A DNA stretch of 64,000 nucleotides from UBA4416 sp036676295. Its GTDB lineage: Bacteria; Bacteroidota; Bacteroidia; B-17B0; Aurantibacillaceae. Position numbers and translations under genes: made by a program. Shown here one piece after another: positions 18,245-26,976 of this stretch. The DNA is taken from assembly GCA_036676295.1 (NCBI GenBank), contig JAKFDE010000062.1:62001-126000 (forward strand), read 5' to 3'. Below the pieces are notes generated by a model. The model saw nothing but the letters and a program-made list of their open reading frames with translations. It did not search any database and had not been told where the DNA came from. Numbering within the stretch: the first letter of the stretch is position 1; each line of letters opens with the position of its first letter.

Positions 18245-19630
18245 ATGGAATATGGAATGTTTTTGAAGCGATTAGATTGGAAAAAAATTTTAGGACACTT
18301 AATTTTCTTAATTGGATTTGGATATTTTGTTTATCTCATAATTTTCACCACTAAAATTGTTCCATTGTGGGATTTTTTTCCGGATAGTTTTGACTACATT
18401 CTACAATCAAAATCAAGTTTATTTAGCTCCGATTTTTATTCTCCAAAGCCCTTAGATGATTTTGACCCAAGACCATTTACAATTCCTTTATTTTTGAAAT
18501 TGGTAAACTCTGATCCGGTTAACATGGTGCTATTACAACGAATAATGTATGTACTATTTGTGTTTGTTTTAATCTCAGTTATATCAAAACAAATAATTAA
18601 TCCGATAATCAAAATTTTATTGCAATACTCATTATTATTATTTTTCCTATGGTGGCAAATGGTAGGTTGGACTAGCAGCGTTGTTTCAGAATCTTTATCT
18701 ACCAGCTTTATGTTTTTATGGTTTGCCGCGATTTTATTTTATTATTCCAAGCCAAACATACCAAGACTGATAGGCTTAATAATTGTAAGTATCTTATTTT
18801 CATTTACAAGAGATACTTGGCCATATATTATTTTACTTTTCGCGTTTTTAAATTTGTTGGTTTTTGTGTTTATAGATAAACCCAAATGGAAGATCAATGC
18901 TTACTTTTTAATTTTTTCAATTGGTTTGTTTTTCTTTCAAAATTACACTTCTAGTGTTGGAGAAAGATACAAACTGCCGGTATTTAATAGTATCGTAGGC
19001 AGGGTTTCTCAAAATCACGAATATATGGATTGGTTTAAGCATCAAGGAATGCCAATGACCGAAAAAATAGAAGCTGATTTTAAAGGTGTGGATATTGATT
19101 CTGACATTGGAAGACCATTCATTTATCAGAAATATGAAGACTCTACTTATTTACCTTTATTTAATTGGGTTTTACACGAGGGAAAATCAGTTTACCAAAA
19201 ATTTATGCTAACACATTGGAATTATTTTTTTCTTAAAGATCAAACTGATGAGCAAATTCAAAGAATTTTTGCTGTAAACTTACATAAAGTCGGGTATGTT
19301 CCACAGCCCGAAGAAATTTTCATAGACACTGTTGAATTTTTTCCTTTTTTTACAATTTGGGATTGTCTATTAATAACCATAATTACTTTTATACTATTTT
19401 GGAAAACCAAAAAATGGATCTTTATCTTTCCAGGCATTCTTTTATTTTTATTTGCTTTTAATAGCTTGATTTCATACAATGCTGATGCTTTAGAAGTACA
19501 TCGTCATTTAATAACTTCACAAATAATGATAGAATTTATCAGTTGTATTGGTATTGCATTTATATTTGATGCCGGTTTAAGGTTTGTTCTATTAAAAATA
19601 AACAAACCTAAAGCAAAAGTTTTAAGTTGA
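18245..19630 (+). CDS. Multi-pass membrane protein, GT-C-like, unknown function
   Basis: About ten hydrophobic segments separated by short loops, plus a longer exposed region (about residues 240-350). The N-terminal pattern (first TM, then an acidic loop WDFFPDSFDYI) resembles polytopic GT-C glycosyltransferases that use lipid-linked sugars, as does the late EVHRHLITSQI stretch, but no family motif is decisive. The start at ATG 18245 is chosen because AAAGGAAG (18232-18239) sits 5 bases upstream; a GTG at 18239 is the alternative. It follows PBP1A by 26 bases and precedes the CoA-transferase genes, with which it has no obvious link. It belongs by type with the glycan genes further on. Confidence 0.75.
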   Translation: MEYGMFLKRLDWKKILGHLIFLIGFGYFVYLIIFTTKIVPLWDFFPDSFDYILQSKSSLFSSDFYSPKPLDDFDPRPFTIPLFLKLVNSDPVNMVLLQRIMYVLFVFVLISVISKQIINPIIKILLQYSLLLFFLWWQMVGWTSSVVSESLSTSFMFLWFAAILFYYSKPNIPRLIGLIIVSILFSFTRDTWPYIILLFAFLNLLVFVFIDKPKWKINAYFLIFSIGLFFFQNYTSSVGERYKLPVFNSIVGRVSQNHEYMDWFKHQGMPMTEKIEADFKGVDIDSDIGRPFIYQKYEDSTYLPLFNWVLHEGKSVYQKFMLTHWNYFFLKDQTDEQIQRIFAVNLHKVGYVPQPEEIFIDTVEFFPFFTIWDCLLITIITFILFWKTKKWIFIFPGILLFLFAFNSLISYNADALEVHRHLITSQIMIEFISCIGIAFIFDAGLRFVLLKINKPKAKVLS

Positions 19631-19660
19631 TACATTAAGAAATAGTTTAAAAATCAAACG

Positions 19661-20374
19661 ATGATAAATAGAACAGTAAAAAATGCAGAAGAAGCAGTAA
19701 AAGATATTACTGACAACATGACCCTTTTAGTAGGAGGCTTTGGTTTATGTGGTATACCCGAAAATTGCATTTCGGCTCTGGTAAAAAAAGGCATTAAAGG
19801 ATTAACTTGCGTAAGTAATAACGCCGGTGTAGACGATTTTGGTTTGGGTTTGTTGCTTCAAACAAAACAGATCAAAAAAATGATCTCATCTTATGTTGGT
19901 GAAAATGCAGAGTTTGAAAGACAAATGTTAAGCGGTGAATTAGAAGTTGAATTAGTACCACAAGGAACTTTAGCCACACGCTGTTTAATGGCTGGTTACG
20001 GCATTCCATTTTTCCCCACTCCTGCCGGTGTAGGCACAGAGGTAGCAATAGGCAAAGAAACAAAAATGGTAACCTTTAATGGAGAAACTAAAGAATATTT
20101 AATAGAAAAAGCATTTGAAGCTGATTTTGCTATTGTAAAAGCCTGGAAAGGTGATAGCGCAGGAAATTTGGTTTTCCGTTCAACAGCCAGAAACTTTAAT
20201 CAGCCTATGGCAATGGCTGGCAGAATAACTATTGCAGAAGTGGAAGAATTAGTTGAGCTTGGAGAATTAGCCCCTGATCAGATTCATGTTCCTGGCATTT
20301 ACGTTCATCGTATCTTTCAAGGCGAAAAATATGAAAAAAGAATTGAGCAAGTAACCGTAAGAAAAAAATCATAA
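19661..20374 (+). CDS. scoA: 3-oxoacid (succinyl-CoA) CoA-transferase subunit A
   Basis: Alpha subunit of the family I CoA-transferase that moves CoA from succinyl-CoA to acetoacetate, allowing ketone-body or short-chain acid use. The 237-residue length is standard. Diagnostic stretches are LVGGFGLCGIPENCISAL near the N-terminus (CoA-binding glycine-rich loop), FFPTPAGVGTEVAIGKE, and GDSAGNLVFRSTARNFNQ. The partner subunit B is at 20937, but a lipoprotein gene is interposed 16 bases downstream, whereas the two subunits are normally adjacent or fused. Confidence 0.95.
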   Translation: MINRTVKNAEEAVKDITDNMTLLVGGFGLCGIPENCISALVKKGIKGLTCVSNNAGVDDFGLGLLLQTKQIKKMISSYVGENAEFERQMLSGELEVELVPQGTLATRCLMAGYGIPFFPTPAGVGTEVAIGKETKMVTFNGETKEYLIEKAFEADFAIVKAWKGDSAGNLVFRSTARNFNQPMAMAGRITIAEVEELVELGELAPDQIHVPGIYVHRIFQGEKYEKRIEQVTVRKKS

Positions 20375-20389
20375 TAGTAGGATCAAAAT

Positions 20390-20929
20390 ATGAAAAAAAT
20401 AATTTTAACAACTTTAGTAGCCCTAGCAATCACAATTTCCTGTTCAAGGTATAAAAAAAGCGGCGATGATGTTTTATTAATAGCTGATGTGAACATGGAA
20501 AACCGATTACTGAACTTTGAAACTACCTTAAAAGAAAATAATGCACATAGCGGTCAGTTTTATTCAAGTATAGATTCGGTGCGACAATATGGAGTAGGTT
20601 ACTCTTATATTTTACCGGATAGCTTAAAAACCAAAAATTTAACATTATATATTTCTGCATGGGTAAGAGAAAGCGAACTTCCTTTAGAAGGTGCGATTGC
20701 AGCGGCTGTAGAAACTACAAAAGGAAATGTGGCCTGGTATACATTTGATGCAAAAAAAATAACAACATACAAAGCCGGAGAATGGGTGCAAATAAAAGAT
20801 TCAGTAACATACGAAAGCACTTTATTTAACCAACCGCATATAGATGTTAGAGTGTTTGGATTGAAAAGCAAAGGAAAAGATATGTTCGATATTGACGATC
20901 TTCAAGTGAAGTATAAATTTTCTAAATAA
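20390..20929 (+). CDS. Lipoprotein between scoA and scoB, jelly-roll-like
   Basis: A 179-residue predicted lipoprotein: basic start MKKIILTT, hydrophobic core, then the lipobox ITISC with Cys18. The mature part is rich in beta-strand pattern (LTLYISAWVRE, GEWVQIKDSVTY, IDVRVFGL, FDIDDLQVKY), like a carbohydrate-binding-type beta sandwich. The same pattern (HSG..., SAWV, then DDL near the end) appears in the C-terminal ~170 residues of the membrane protein at 21736. No catalytic motif is visible. It is 16 bases after scoA and 7 bases before scoB, so it should be co-transcribed with both. Function unknown; a glycan-related role is inferred only from the shared domain. Confidence 0.85.
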   Translation: MKKIILTTLVALAITISCSRYKKSGDDVLLIADVNMENRLLNFETTLKENNAHSGQFYSSIDSVRQYGVGYSYILPDSLKTKNLTLYISAWVRESELPLEGAIAAAVETTKGNVAWYTFDAKKITTYKAGEWVQIKDSVTYESTLFNQPHIDVRVFGLKSKGKDMFDIDDLQVKYKFSK

Positions 20930-20936
20930 TAAGTTT

Positions 20937-21593
20937 ATGTTAGATAAAAACGGAATTGCAAAAAGAATTGCCAAAGAGGTACAAGATGGCATGTATGTTA
21001 ATTTAGGTATAGGAATCCCTACACTGGTAGCCAACTATATTCCCGAAGGTGTAAATGTGGTATTACAATCTGAAAACGGAATTTTAGGAATGGGGCCCTT
21101 TCCTTTTGAAGGAGAAGAGGATGCTGATTTAATCAATGCAGGAAAACAAACAGTAACGTTGCTAAAAGGCTCCTCCATCTTTGATAGCGCCATGAGTTTT
21201 GGAATGATCCGCGCTCAAAAAGTAAATTTAACTATTTTGGGAGCCATGGAAGTGAGTGAAAATGGGGATATAGCCAATTGGAAAATTCCCGGCAAAATGG
21301 TGAAAGGAATGGGTGGCGCAATGGATCTGGTAGCTAGCGCTAAAAATATAATTGTAGCGATGCAACACGTTAATAAGGCTGGAGAATCAAAATTGTTACC
21401 TAAATGCGATTTACCTTTAACAGGCATTAAATGTGTTAAAAAAATTGTTACCGAATTAGCAGTCATAGACATACTAAAAGACGGTGGTTTCCGTTTACTA
21501 GAACGTGCTCCTGGTGTTAGTGTTGAACAAATAAAAAATGCTACTGCCGGAAAATTAATTATCGAAGGAGAAATTCCTGAAATGAACATTTAA
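20937..21593 (+). CDS. scoB: 3-oxoacid (succinyl-CoA) CoA-transferase subunit B
   Basis: Beta subunit carrying the catalytic glutamate that forms the glutamyl-CoA thioester. The motif QSENGILGMGP places this at Glu46; GIGIPTLVANYIP and SFGMIRAQKVNLTILGAMEV are also typical. The 218-residue length is normal. It begins 7 bases after the lipoprotein gene and presumably assembles with the scoA product to act in acetoacetate or short-chain acyl-CoA metabolism. Confidence 0.95.
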   Translation: MLDKNGIAKRIAKEVQDGMYVNLGIGIPTLVANYIPEGVNVVLQSENGILGMGPFPFEGEEDADLINAGKQTVTLLKGSSIFDSAMSFGMIRAQKVNLTILGAMEVSENGDIANWKIPGKMVKGMGGAMDLVASAKNIIVAMQHVNKAGESKLLPKCDLPLTGIKCVKKIVTELAVIDILKDGGFRLLERAPGVSVEQIKNATAGKLIIEGEIPEMNI

Positions 21594-21735
21594 ACAAATT
21601 TGTGATAAAACACTTTTGAGTTGAAGGGTTTTGAAAAAATTCTTTGATTTTTGAATTGTAGAAGTTGATGGTTTTAGTAATATATAATACAAATGAAATT
21701 TCCTGCTGTTGGGATTTTAATATGAAGCTTTAATC

Positions 21736-23613
21736 ATGCAACCTAGTTACAAAATAACCAATCGCACTTATTATTTTTTGGCCTTTCTTATTTCAGCTGT
21801 TGTTATCATCTACCAACCGCTTAATCCGCTGTGTTATGATGTGTTTGGTTATTATATGTATTTGCCGTTAAAATACAAATATAACGACATCACAATTCAA
21901 GATTACTCGATCATTGCTGATAATTTAAATAAATATCATGCCAGCGAAACTTTTTATCAGGCTGTAAAATGGGAAAATGGAAATTGGGTTATGCGATATC
22001 CTATTGGCCTTTCTGTTTTGTTTTTTCCCTTTTATGTTATTGCCGATTTTATCACGCCCTACACATCTTATCCTGCTGACGGTTTCTCAAGGCCTTACCA
22101 ATTATGTATTTTATATGGCAGTTTAATATATGCCTTGATAGGATTGCACTTTGTAAAAAAAACACTCTGTATTTTCTTTAATGATAAAACAGCCGCTCTC
22201 ACATTATTGTGTATCGCCTTAGGTACAAATTATTTTTTGCATGTAAGTATTCATGGACAAGGGGCTATGTCTCACAACTTCGTGTTTACACTATATGCAA
22301 TTATTATTTTCTTTACCATTAAATGGCATGAATCCTACAAACTTAAATACATTATTATTCTGGGGATAGCCGTGGGCTTAATTGCTTTATGTCGTCCAAC
22401 GGAAATTATTAGTGTATTAATTCCTTTATTATATGGTATTGTAAATAAGCAAACATTTATAGAAAAAATAAAAACGCTTTATAAATATAAAGTACAGCTC
22501 ATTCTTTTTACACTTATCGTAATTAGTATAGGATTTATTCAATTTGGATATTGGTATTCGGTCTCGGGTGAATTCATTATAAACCCTTATGCTGCAGGTA
22601 ATCCGGGGGAAGGTTTAGAATTATTACAACCACACATTTTAAAAGTATTGTTTAGTTTTAGAAAAGGTTGGTTTATTTATACACCACTTATGATTTTTAC
22701 AGTGATTGGGTTTTGGCACATGTATCAAAAAAACAGAGTCTTATTTGTACCGGTATTTATCTATTTTATTATAAATCTATATATAGTTTCCAGTTGGTCT
22801 TGCTGGTGGTATGGCGCATGCTTTGGGGTAAGAAGTTTAGTTCCAAGTTATGCTGCGTTATGTTTGCCTTTAGGCTATTTTATAAATTACCTATTCAATA
22901 ATCGCTTCAAATTTATATACTTAAGTTTTATAGTTTTTTGTATCCTGTTAAATTTATTTCAATCCTGGCAAATGAGTGTTGGCATTATGGATTCTACCAA
23001 TATGTCACGGGCCTATTACTTTTCCACCTTTTTGCAAACAAGTCATCCAACTGCAGAACAAACTAAATTATTATTGAAAGGGAAATTTAGCGACGGCATT
23101 GAAATTTACACGCAAGAAGACTCGTTAACTCACTCGTTAAGCTATGCCGAAATAGAATCATTTGAAGCTCCTGGCGAAAAAACTAAAGCTGAATTTTTAT
23201 GTGACTCTATCTATCATTCAGGGAAACGCAGCTTAATAACTAATGCGGAAAATCCGTTCAGCAGAGCATTAGAACCGATGCATGAAACGCTTACCAAAAA
23301 ATCTTATGCTTGGGTAAAAGCCTCTGCATGGGTTTTTTCAAGATATCCGGCAGATAGTTTAAAAGGCGAATTGGTCATAGAACTAAAACATAAAGGATAT
23401 ACCTTTAAGTATAAATCTTTTGCATTAAATACCAATAATTTTAAACCTAATGTGTGGAATAAAATGGAATATTATTTATTAACCCCTGACGATCTAAGAA
23501 GTACAAAAGATCTTGTAAGGACATTTTTTTGGAATACCGGAAAACACCCCATTTATGTAGATGATTTAATATTAGAAGCCTACGAACCTATTATTGATAA
23601 ATCCGTTTTTTAG
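21736..23613 (+). CDS. GT-C-like polytopic membrane protein with C-terminal beta domain
   Basis: A 625-residue protein. About residues 10-430 hold ten or more TM segments with a long acidic first exposed loop, like GT39/PMT-type GT-C glycosyltransferases. The conserved blocks CRPTEIISVLIPLLYG, SFRKGWFIYTPLMIF and WWYGACFGVRSLVPSY recur in the next gene, so the two are tandem paralogues. Residues from about 465 form a soluble beta-rich domain (SAWVFSRYPADSLKGEL to YVDDLILEAYEP) similar to the lipoprotein at 20390 and absent from the paralogue. Substrate unknown. It opens the glycan module that continues to 28937. The 142-base gap before it shows no clear promoter. Confidence 0.8.
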   Translation: MQPSYKITNRTYYFLAFLISAVVIIYQPLNPLCYDVFGYYMYLPLKYKYNDITIQDYSIIADNLNKYHASETFYQAVKWENGNWVMRYPIGLSVLFFPFYVIADFITPYTSYPADGFSRPYQLCILYGSLIYALIGLHFVKKTLCIFFNDKTAALTLLCIALGTNYFLHVSIHGQGAMSHNFVFTLYAIIIFFTIKWHESYKLKYIIILGIAVGLIALCRPTEIISVLIPLLYGIVNKQTFIEKIKTLYKYKVQLILFTLIVISIGFIQFGYWYSVSGEFIINPYAAGNPGEGLELLQPHILKVLFSFRKGWFIYTPLMIFTVIGFWHMYQKNRVLFVPVFIYFIINLYIVSSWSCWWYGACFGVRSLVPSYAALCLPLGYFINYLFNNRFKFIYLSFIVFCILLNLFQSWQMSVGIMDSTNMSRAYYFSTFLQTSHPTAEQTKLLLKGKFSDGIEIYTQEDSLTHSLSYAEIESFEAPGEKTKAEFLCDSIYHSGKRSLITNAENPFSRALEPMHETLTKKSYAWVKASAWVFSRYPADSLKGELVIELKHKGYTFKYKSFALNTNNFKPNVWNKMEYYLLTPDDLRSTKDLVRTFFWNTGKHPIYVDDLILEAYEPIIDKSVF

Positions 23614-23644
23614 ATTATATTTTATTCGTATTTTGTTACAGTTA

Positions 23645-25054
23645 ATGAATGATATAGATTATACACAGATCAGTGCAAGGAAAGTAATTTTAAAAAAAAT
23701 TGCTCAACCTTCTGTTTTTACTGTCTTATTTATTTTCCTGTTCTCAATGTTATCTTTTAAGGAATGGGTAACGTGGGGGAAGCATCCTTTTGCAATGGAT
23801 GTAGATCAATATTATTCTTATTTGGTTGCTCAATTTATTCACCATGATCTAACATTTCATTTTCCAAATGAATATTGGCTCATAAAATCTCCCATAGGAG
23901 AAATGGTGCCCAAAGGAACCATGGGAATTGCCTTTTTGAACCTTCCGTTTTTTGTACTTGCCGATAATATTGCCCACGGGTTTGGATATGAAACTTTGGG
24001 TTATAGCGCTCCTTATGCCTGGTGCATTCACATTGGCGCAATTATTTACGTTATTTTAGGTCTCTGGTTTTTACGTAAAACATTAGTGCTGTTTTTTAGT
24101 GAGTGGGTTACTTCCATTACTATTGTATTAATATTCTTTGGCACTAATCTTTTTTACTATACTTTTCGCGAAAGTGAAATGCCTCACGGTTATTTATTCT
24201 TTTTGTTTTCGGCATTTTTTTACCATGCTATCAAATGGCATCACACTCAAAAAAATAAACATTTATATTATTTCTGTTTCATCGCAGGTTTGATTTCCTT
24301 AATTCGTCCAACCGAAATCTTAGTAATGTTTGTGCCTCTTTTATATAAAGTAACTTCTCTTACAGCATTGAAAGAACGTTTTATATTGATCAAAAATTTA
24401 AAATGGAAATTGTTATTATGTATATTCATTTTCATGATTCCGATCATTCCACAAATGATTTTCTGGAAAATACAAACCGGGCAATTATTGTATTTTTCAT
24501 ATGGTAGCGATGAAAGTTTCTTTTTTACTGACCCGCAAATTTACAACGTATTGTTTAGCTGGCGCAAAGGTTGGTTTATATACACACCTTTAATGCTAAT
24601 AGCCATCATTGGTTTAGGATTTATGTTTAAAAAGTGGAAAGAAATGTTTATACCAATTTCAGCTTACATGATTATTAATATCTATTTAATTAGCTGTTGG
24701 TGGGATTGGGGCTTTGGCGGGTCTTTTGGAATGAGGGCATTAGTACAATCATATGCTTTTTTAGCATTAGCATTAGCATTTATTATAAATTATATTTTTT
24801 CCATTTCAAAACTAGGCATTCGAGTTCCTACAACGATTATTACGTTTGCGGCTATAATTTTCTTTACAGTAACTAATGTTTTTCAAACCTGGCTAACTAA
24901 AAATTATTTATTCCATTGGGACGGAATGACAAAAGAAGCCTTGGAATTCACATTCTATAAAACCGACTATACACTAGAAGAAAGGAATCATTTAGAGACT
25001 TTAATTATTAGTCCGAATTACGGAGAAATGAGAAAGGGGAACCGTGATGAATAA
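23645..25054 (+). CDS. GT-C-like polytopic membrane protein, paralogue of the preceding gene
   Basis: A 469-residue membrane protein from the ATG at 23645 (MNDIDYTQ); a TTG at 23594 overlapping the previous gene is less likely. About ten TM segments. It shares IRPTEILVMFVPLLYK, SWRKGWFIYTPLMLI and WWDWGFGGSFGMRALVQSY with the gene at 21736, but ends after the last TM and a short cytoplasmic tail, lacking the beta domain. Probably a lipid-linked sugar transferase or a related polytopic enzyme. Its stop overlaps the start of the GT2 gene, indicating translational coupling. Confidence 0.8.
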   Translation: MNDIDYTQISARKVILKKIAQPSVFTVLFIFLFSMLSFKEWVTWGKHPFAMDVDQYYSYLVAQFIHHDLTFHFPNEYWLIKSPIGEMVPKGTMGIAFLNLPFFVLADNIAHGFGYETLGYSAPYAWCIHIGAIIYVILGLWFLRKTLVLFFSEWVTSITIVLIFFGTNLFYYTFRESEMPHGYLFFLFSAFFYHAIKWHHTQKNKHLYYFCFIAGLISLIRPTEILVMFVPLLYKVTSLTALKERFILIKNLKWKLLLCIFIFMIPIIPQMIFWKIQTGQLLYFSYGSDESFFFTDPQIYNVLFSWRKGWFIYTPLMLIAIIGLGFMFKKWKEMFIPISAYMIINIYLISCWWDWGFGGSFGMRALVQSYAFLALALAFIINYIFSISKLGIRVPTTIITFAAIIFFTVTNVFQTWLTKNYLFHWDGMTKEALEFTFYKTDYTLEERNHLETLIISPNYGEMRKGNRDE

Positions 25055-25778
25055 GCAATTAAAAGTTGCTATAGTCATTCCTTGTTACAATGAACAGGAT
25101 AACGTTTTGAAATTATATCAGGAAATTCAAAACACCCAATTTCCAGATTCTTATTCTGTATCTCCTATTTTTATCAATGATTGTTCAAATGACCTTACAA
25201 GAGATATTTTAGTAGAGAATAAAATTAATTTTATTGATCTACCCGTAAATCTTGGAATTGGTGGGGCTGTTCAAACAGGCTTTAAATATGCTTATATCAA
25301 TGGATTTGATGTTGCCGTTCAGATGGATGGCGATGGTCAACATCCTCCAATAGAGTTGACTAAAATTTTGAATCCAATTTATGAAGATGAAGCAGATGTT
25401 GTGATCGGCTCGCGTTACATAACAAAGGAAGGTTTTCAATCTACAAGTTTAAGAAGAGCGGGAATCAATTATTTTAAATGGTTAAATAAGAAATTAGTTG
25501 GTGTTACAATTCATGATAGTACATCGGGCTACAGAGCTTTAAATAGAAAAGCATTAGAGTTAGTATCAGATTATTATCCGGATGAGTATCCGGAACCTGA
25601 AGCTATTATTCTTTATAGTTTAGCGCATTTAAAAATTGTGGAAGTTCCGGTTACTATGCGCGAGAGACAAGGTGGCGAATCCTCTATCAAACGATTTAAA
25701 ACATTGTATTATATGGTTAAAGTAACATTGAGTACTTTGTTTTTGTATATTAGTGTGAAATCAACTAAACATAAATAG
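25047..25778 (+). CDS. Family 2 glycosyltransferase (polyprenyl-phosphate sugar synthase type)
   Basis: GT-A-fold glycosyltransferase, 243 aa. VAIVIPCYNEQDNV opens the nucleotide-binding domain, FINDCSNDLTRD is the second motif, and QMDGDGQHPP contains the metal-binding DxD (Asp94/Asp96). This pattern is typical of dolichol/polyprenyl-phosphate mannosyl- or glucosyltransferases. They make lipid-linked sugar donors for GT-C enzymes, a good match to the two GT-C-like neighbours. The ATG at 25047 is preferred over GTG 25044 because AGGGGA sits 6 bases upstream. No long C-terminal TM domain is present; the following DUF2304 protein may supply membrane contact. Confidence 0.9.
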   Translation: MNKQLKVAIVIPCYNEQDNVLKLYQEIQNTQFPDSYSVSPIFINDCSNDLTRDILVENKINFIDLPVNLGIGGAVQTGFKYAYINGFDVAVQMDGDGQHPPIELTKILNPIYEDEADVVIGSRYITKEGFQSTSLRRAGINYFKWLNKKLVGVTIHDSTSGYRALNRKALELVSDYYPDEYPEPEAIILYSLAHLKIVEVPVTMRERQGGESSIKRFKTLYYMVKVTLSTLFLYISVKSTKHK

Positions 25779-25798
25779 ATCATAAATAGTTTAATAAT

Positions 25799-26164
25799 AT
25801 GGAAAATGTAATCCCCTATAGGCTTCAAATTGTAGCAATTACAGTAGCGTTATTGTTTATGTTTTTTATTTTCCGATTGATCACTAAAGGAAAACTCAGA
25901 GAAGAATATTCTTTTGTTTGGTTTACCTGTACAGCATTATTGGTCTTATTTTCTATTTGGAGAAATGGATTGGATGTGATCGCTAAATTACTGGGAGTGT
26001 ATTATGCTCCTGCCCTTGTGTTTATGGCGGCTATATTTGCAATTATCATATTTTTAGTGCATTTATCTGTAGTCAATTCTAAACAACATGAGCAAATTAA
26101 AAAATTAACTCAGGAGTTGGCTTTATTAAAAAATAAATTAGAAGAAAATGCAAAGCAACACTAA
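25799..26164 (+). CDS. DUF2304 family small membrane protein
   Basis: A 121-residue protein with three hydrophobic segments (about 7-23, 36-52, 67-90) and a charged, coiled C-terminal tail (KQHEQIKKLTQELALLKNKLEEN). The motif LREEYSFVWF is characteristic of DUF2304 proteins, regularly encoded beside polyprenyl-phosphate glycosyltransferases, possibly as membrane partner or flippase-like helper. Here it directly follows such a GT2 and overlaps the next gene by 17 bases. Confidence 0.88.
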   Translation: MENVIPYRLQIVAITVALLFMFFIFRLITKGKLREEYSFVWFTCTALLVLFSIWRNGLDVIAKLLGVYYAPALVFMAAIFAIIIFLVHLSVVNSKQHEQIKKLTQELALLKNKLEENAKQH

Positions 26165-26975
26165 TTACTTTTTATTTAGTGTAGATCTGGAAGATGTTCG
26201 CGAAAATGTAGTGAATGGATTTTCTTATCAGGATAGAGTTGAAGAAAATACAAAACTCTATTTGAATTGGTTGAAACAAAAAAAATCATATTGCACTTTT
26301 TTTACCGTTGGAAAAATTGCAGAGCGTTATCCGGATCTGATCAAACTCATTATTGACTCGGGACACGAAATAGCCTGCCATTCGTATAGCCACACCACAT
26401 TAAATCATTTTGATAAAGCATCCTTTAAGGAAGATATGGAGAAAAACCTTAATGCTCTTTATAAAGCAGGTGCTCAAAAAATTGAAGGATACAGAGCTCC
26501 GGTGTTTTCTTTAACGGAAAATACACCTTGGGCACATGACGTTTTAATTGAATTAGGATTCAAGTATTCTTCGTCTGTTTTGCCGGCAAAAAATCCATTA
26601 TTTGGTTGGGAAAACTTTGGAACAAAACCCAAATTAATAAATAACAAATTATGGGAAATTCCAATCACACTGGGAAGTTTTGGTCCATTAAATTTCCCTA
26701 CAGCCGGAGGAGTTTATTTCAGGGTTTTTCCATGGCTGGTATTAAACAAAAACATTAAAAAGTGTTTTGAATCAAAGTCGCCATTGTTAAGCTATTTTCA
26801 TCCTTATGATGCTGATGTTAAACAAGAGAAATTTATGCACGATGGCATTAACAATAGCCAGTTCTATAATTTTTTAATGTATTATAATCGTAAAAATTTA
26901 TTTAATCGATTAAATAAAATAGACAAATACGACGCTCGTATTGTTCCTTATTCAGAATATTTAAGTGTTTTGTAA
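26148..26975 (+). CDS. Polysaccharide deacetylase (NodB homology)
   Basis: A 275-residue carbohydrate esterase family 4 protein that removes N-acetyl (or similar) groups from a glycan. The catalytic motif SVDLED (Asp13, Glu15, Asp16) and the metal motif HSYSH (His78/His82) are intact, as is GYRAPVFSLT. A late SYFHPYD motif is typical of the XrtA/DUF3473-like subgroup found in exopolysaccharide clusters. No signal peptide is evident, so it may act on a cytoplasmic or membrane-facing lipid-linked intermediate. It overlaps the DUF2304 gene and is followed immediately by a GNAT gene. Confidence 0.92.
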   Translation: MQSNTNYFLFSVDLEDVRENVVNGFSYQDRVEENTKLYLNWLKQKKSYCTFFTVGKIAERYPDLIKLIIDSGHEIACHSYSHTTLNHFDKASFKEDMEKNLNALYKAGAQKIEGYRAPVFSLTENTPWAHDVLIELGFKYSSSVLPAKNPLFGWENFGTKPKLINNKLWEIPITLGSFGPLNFPTAGGVYFRVFPWLVLNKNIKKCFESKSPLLSYFHPYDADVKQEKFMHDGINNSQFYNFLMYYNRKNLFNRLNKIDKYDARIVPYSEYLSVL

Positions 26976-26976
26976 A

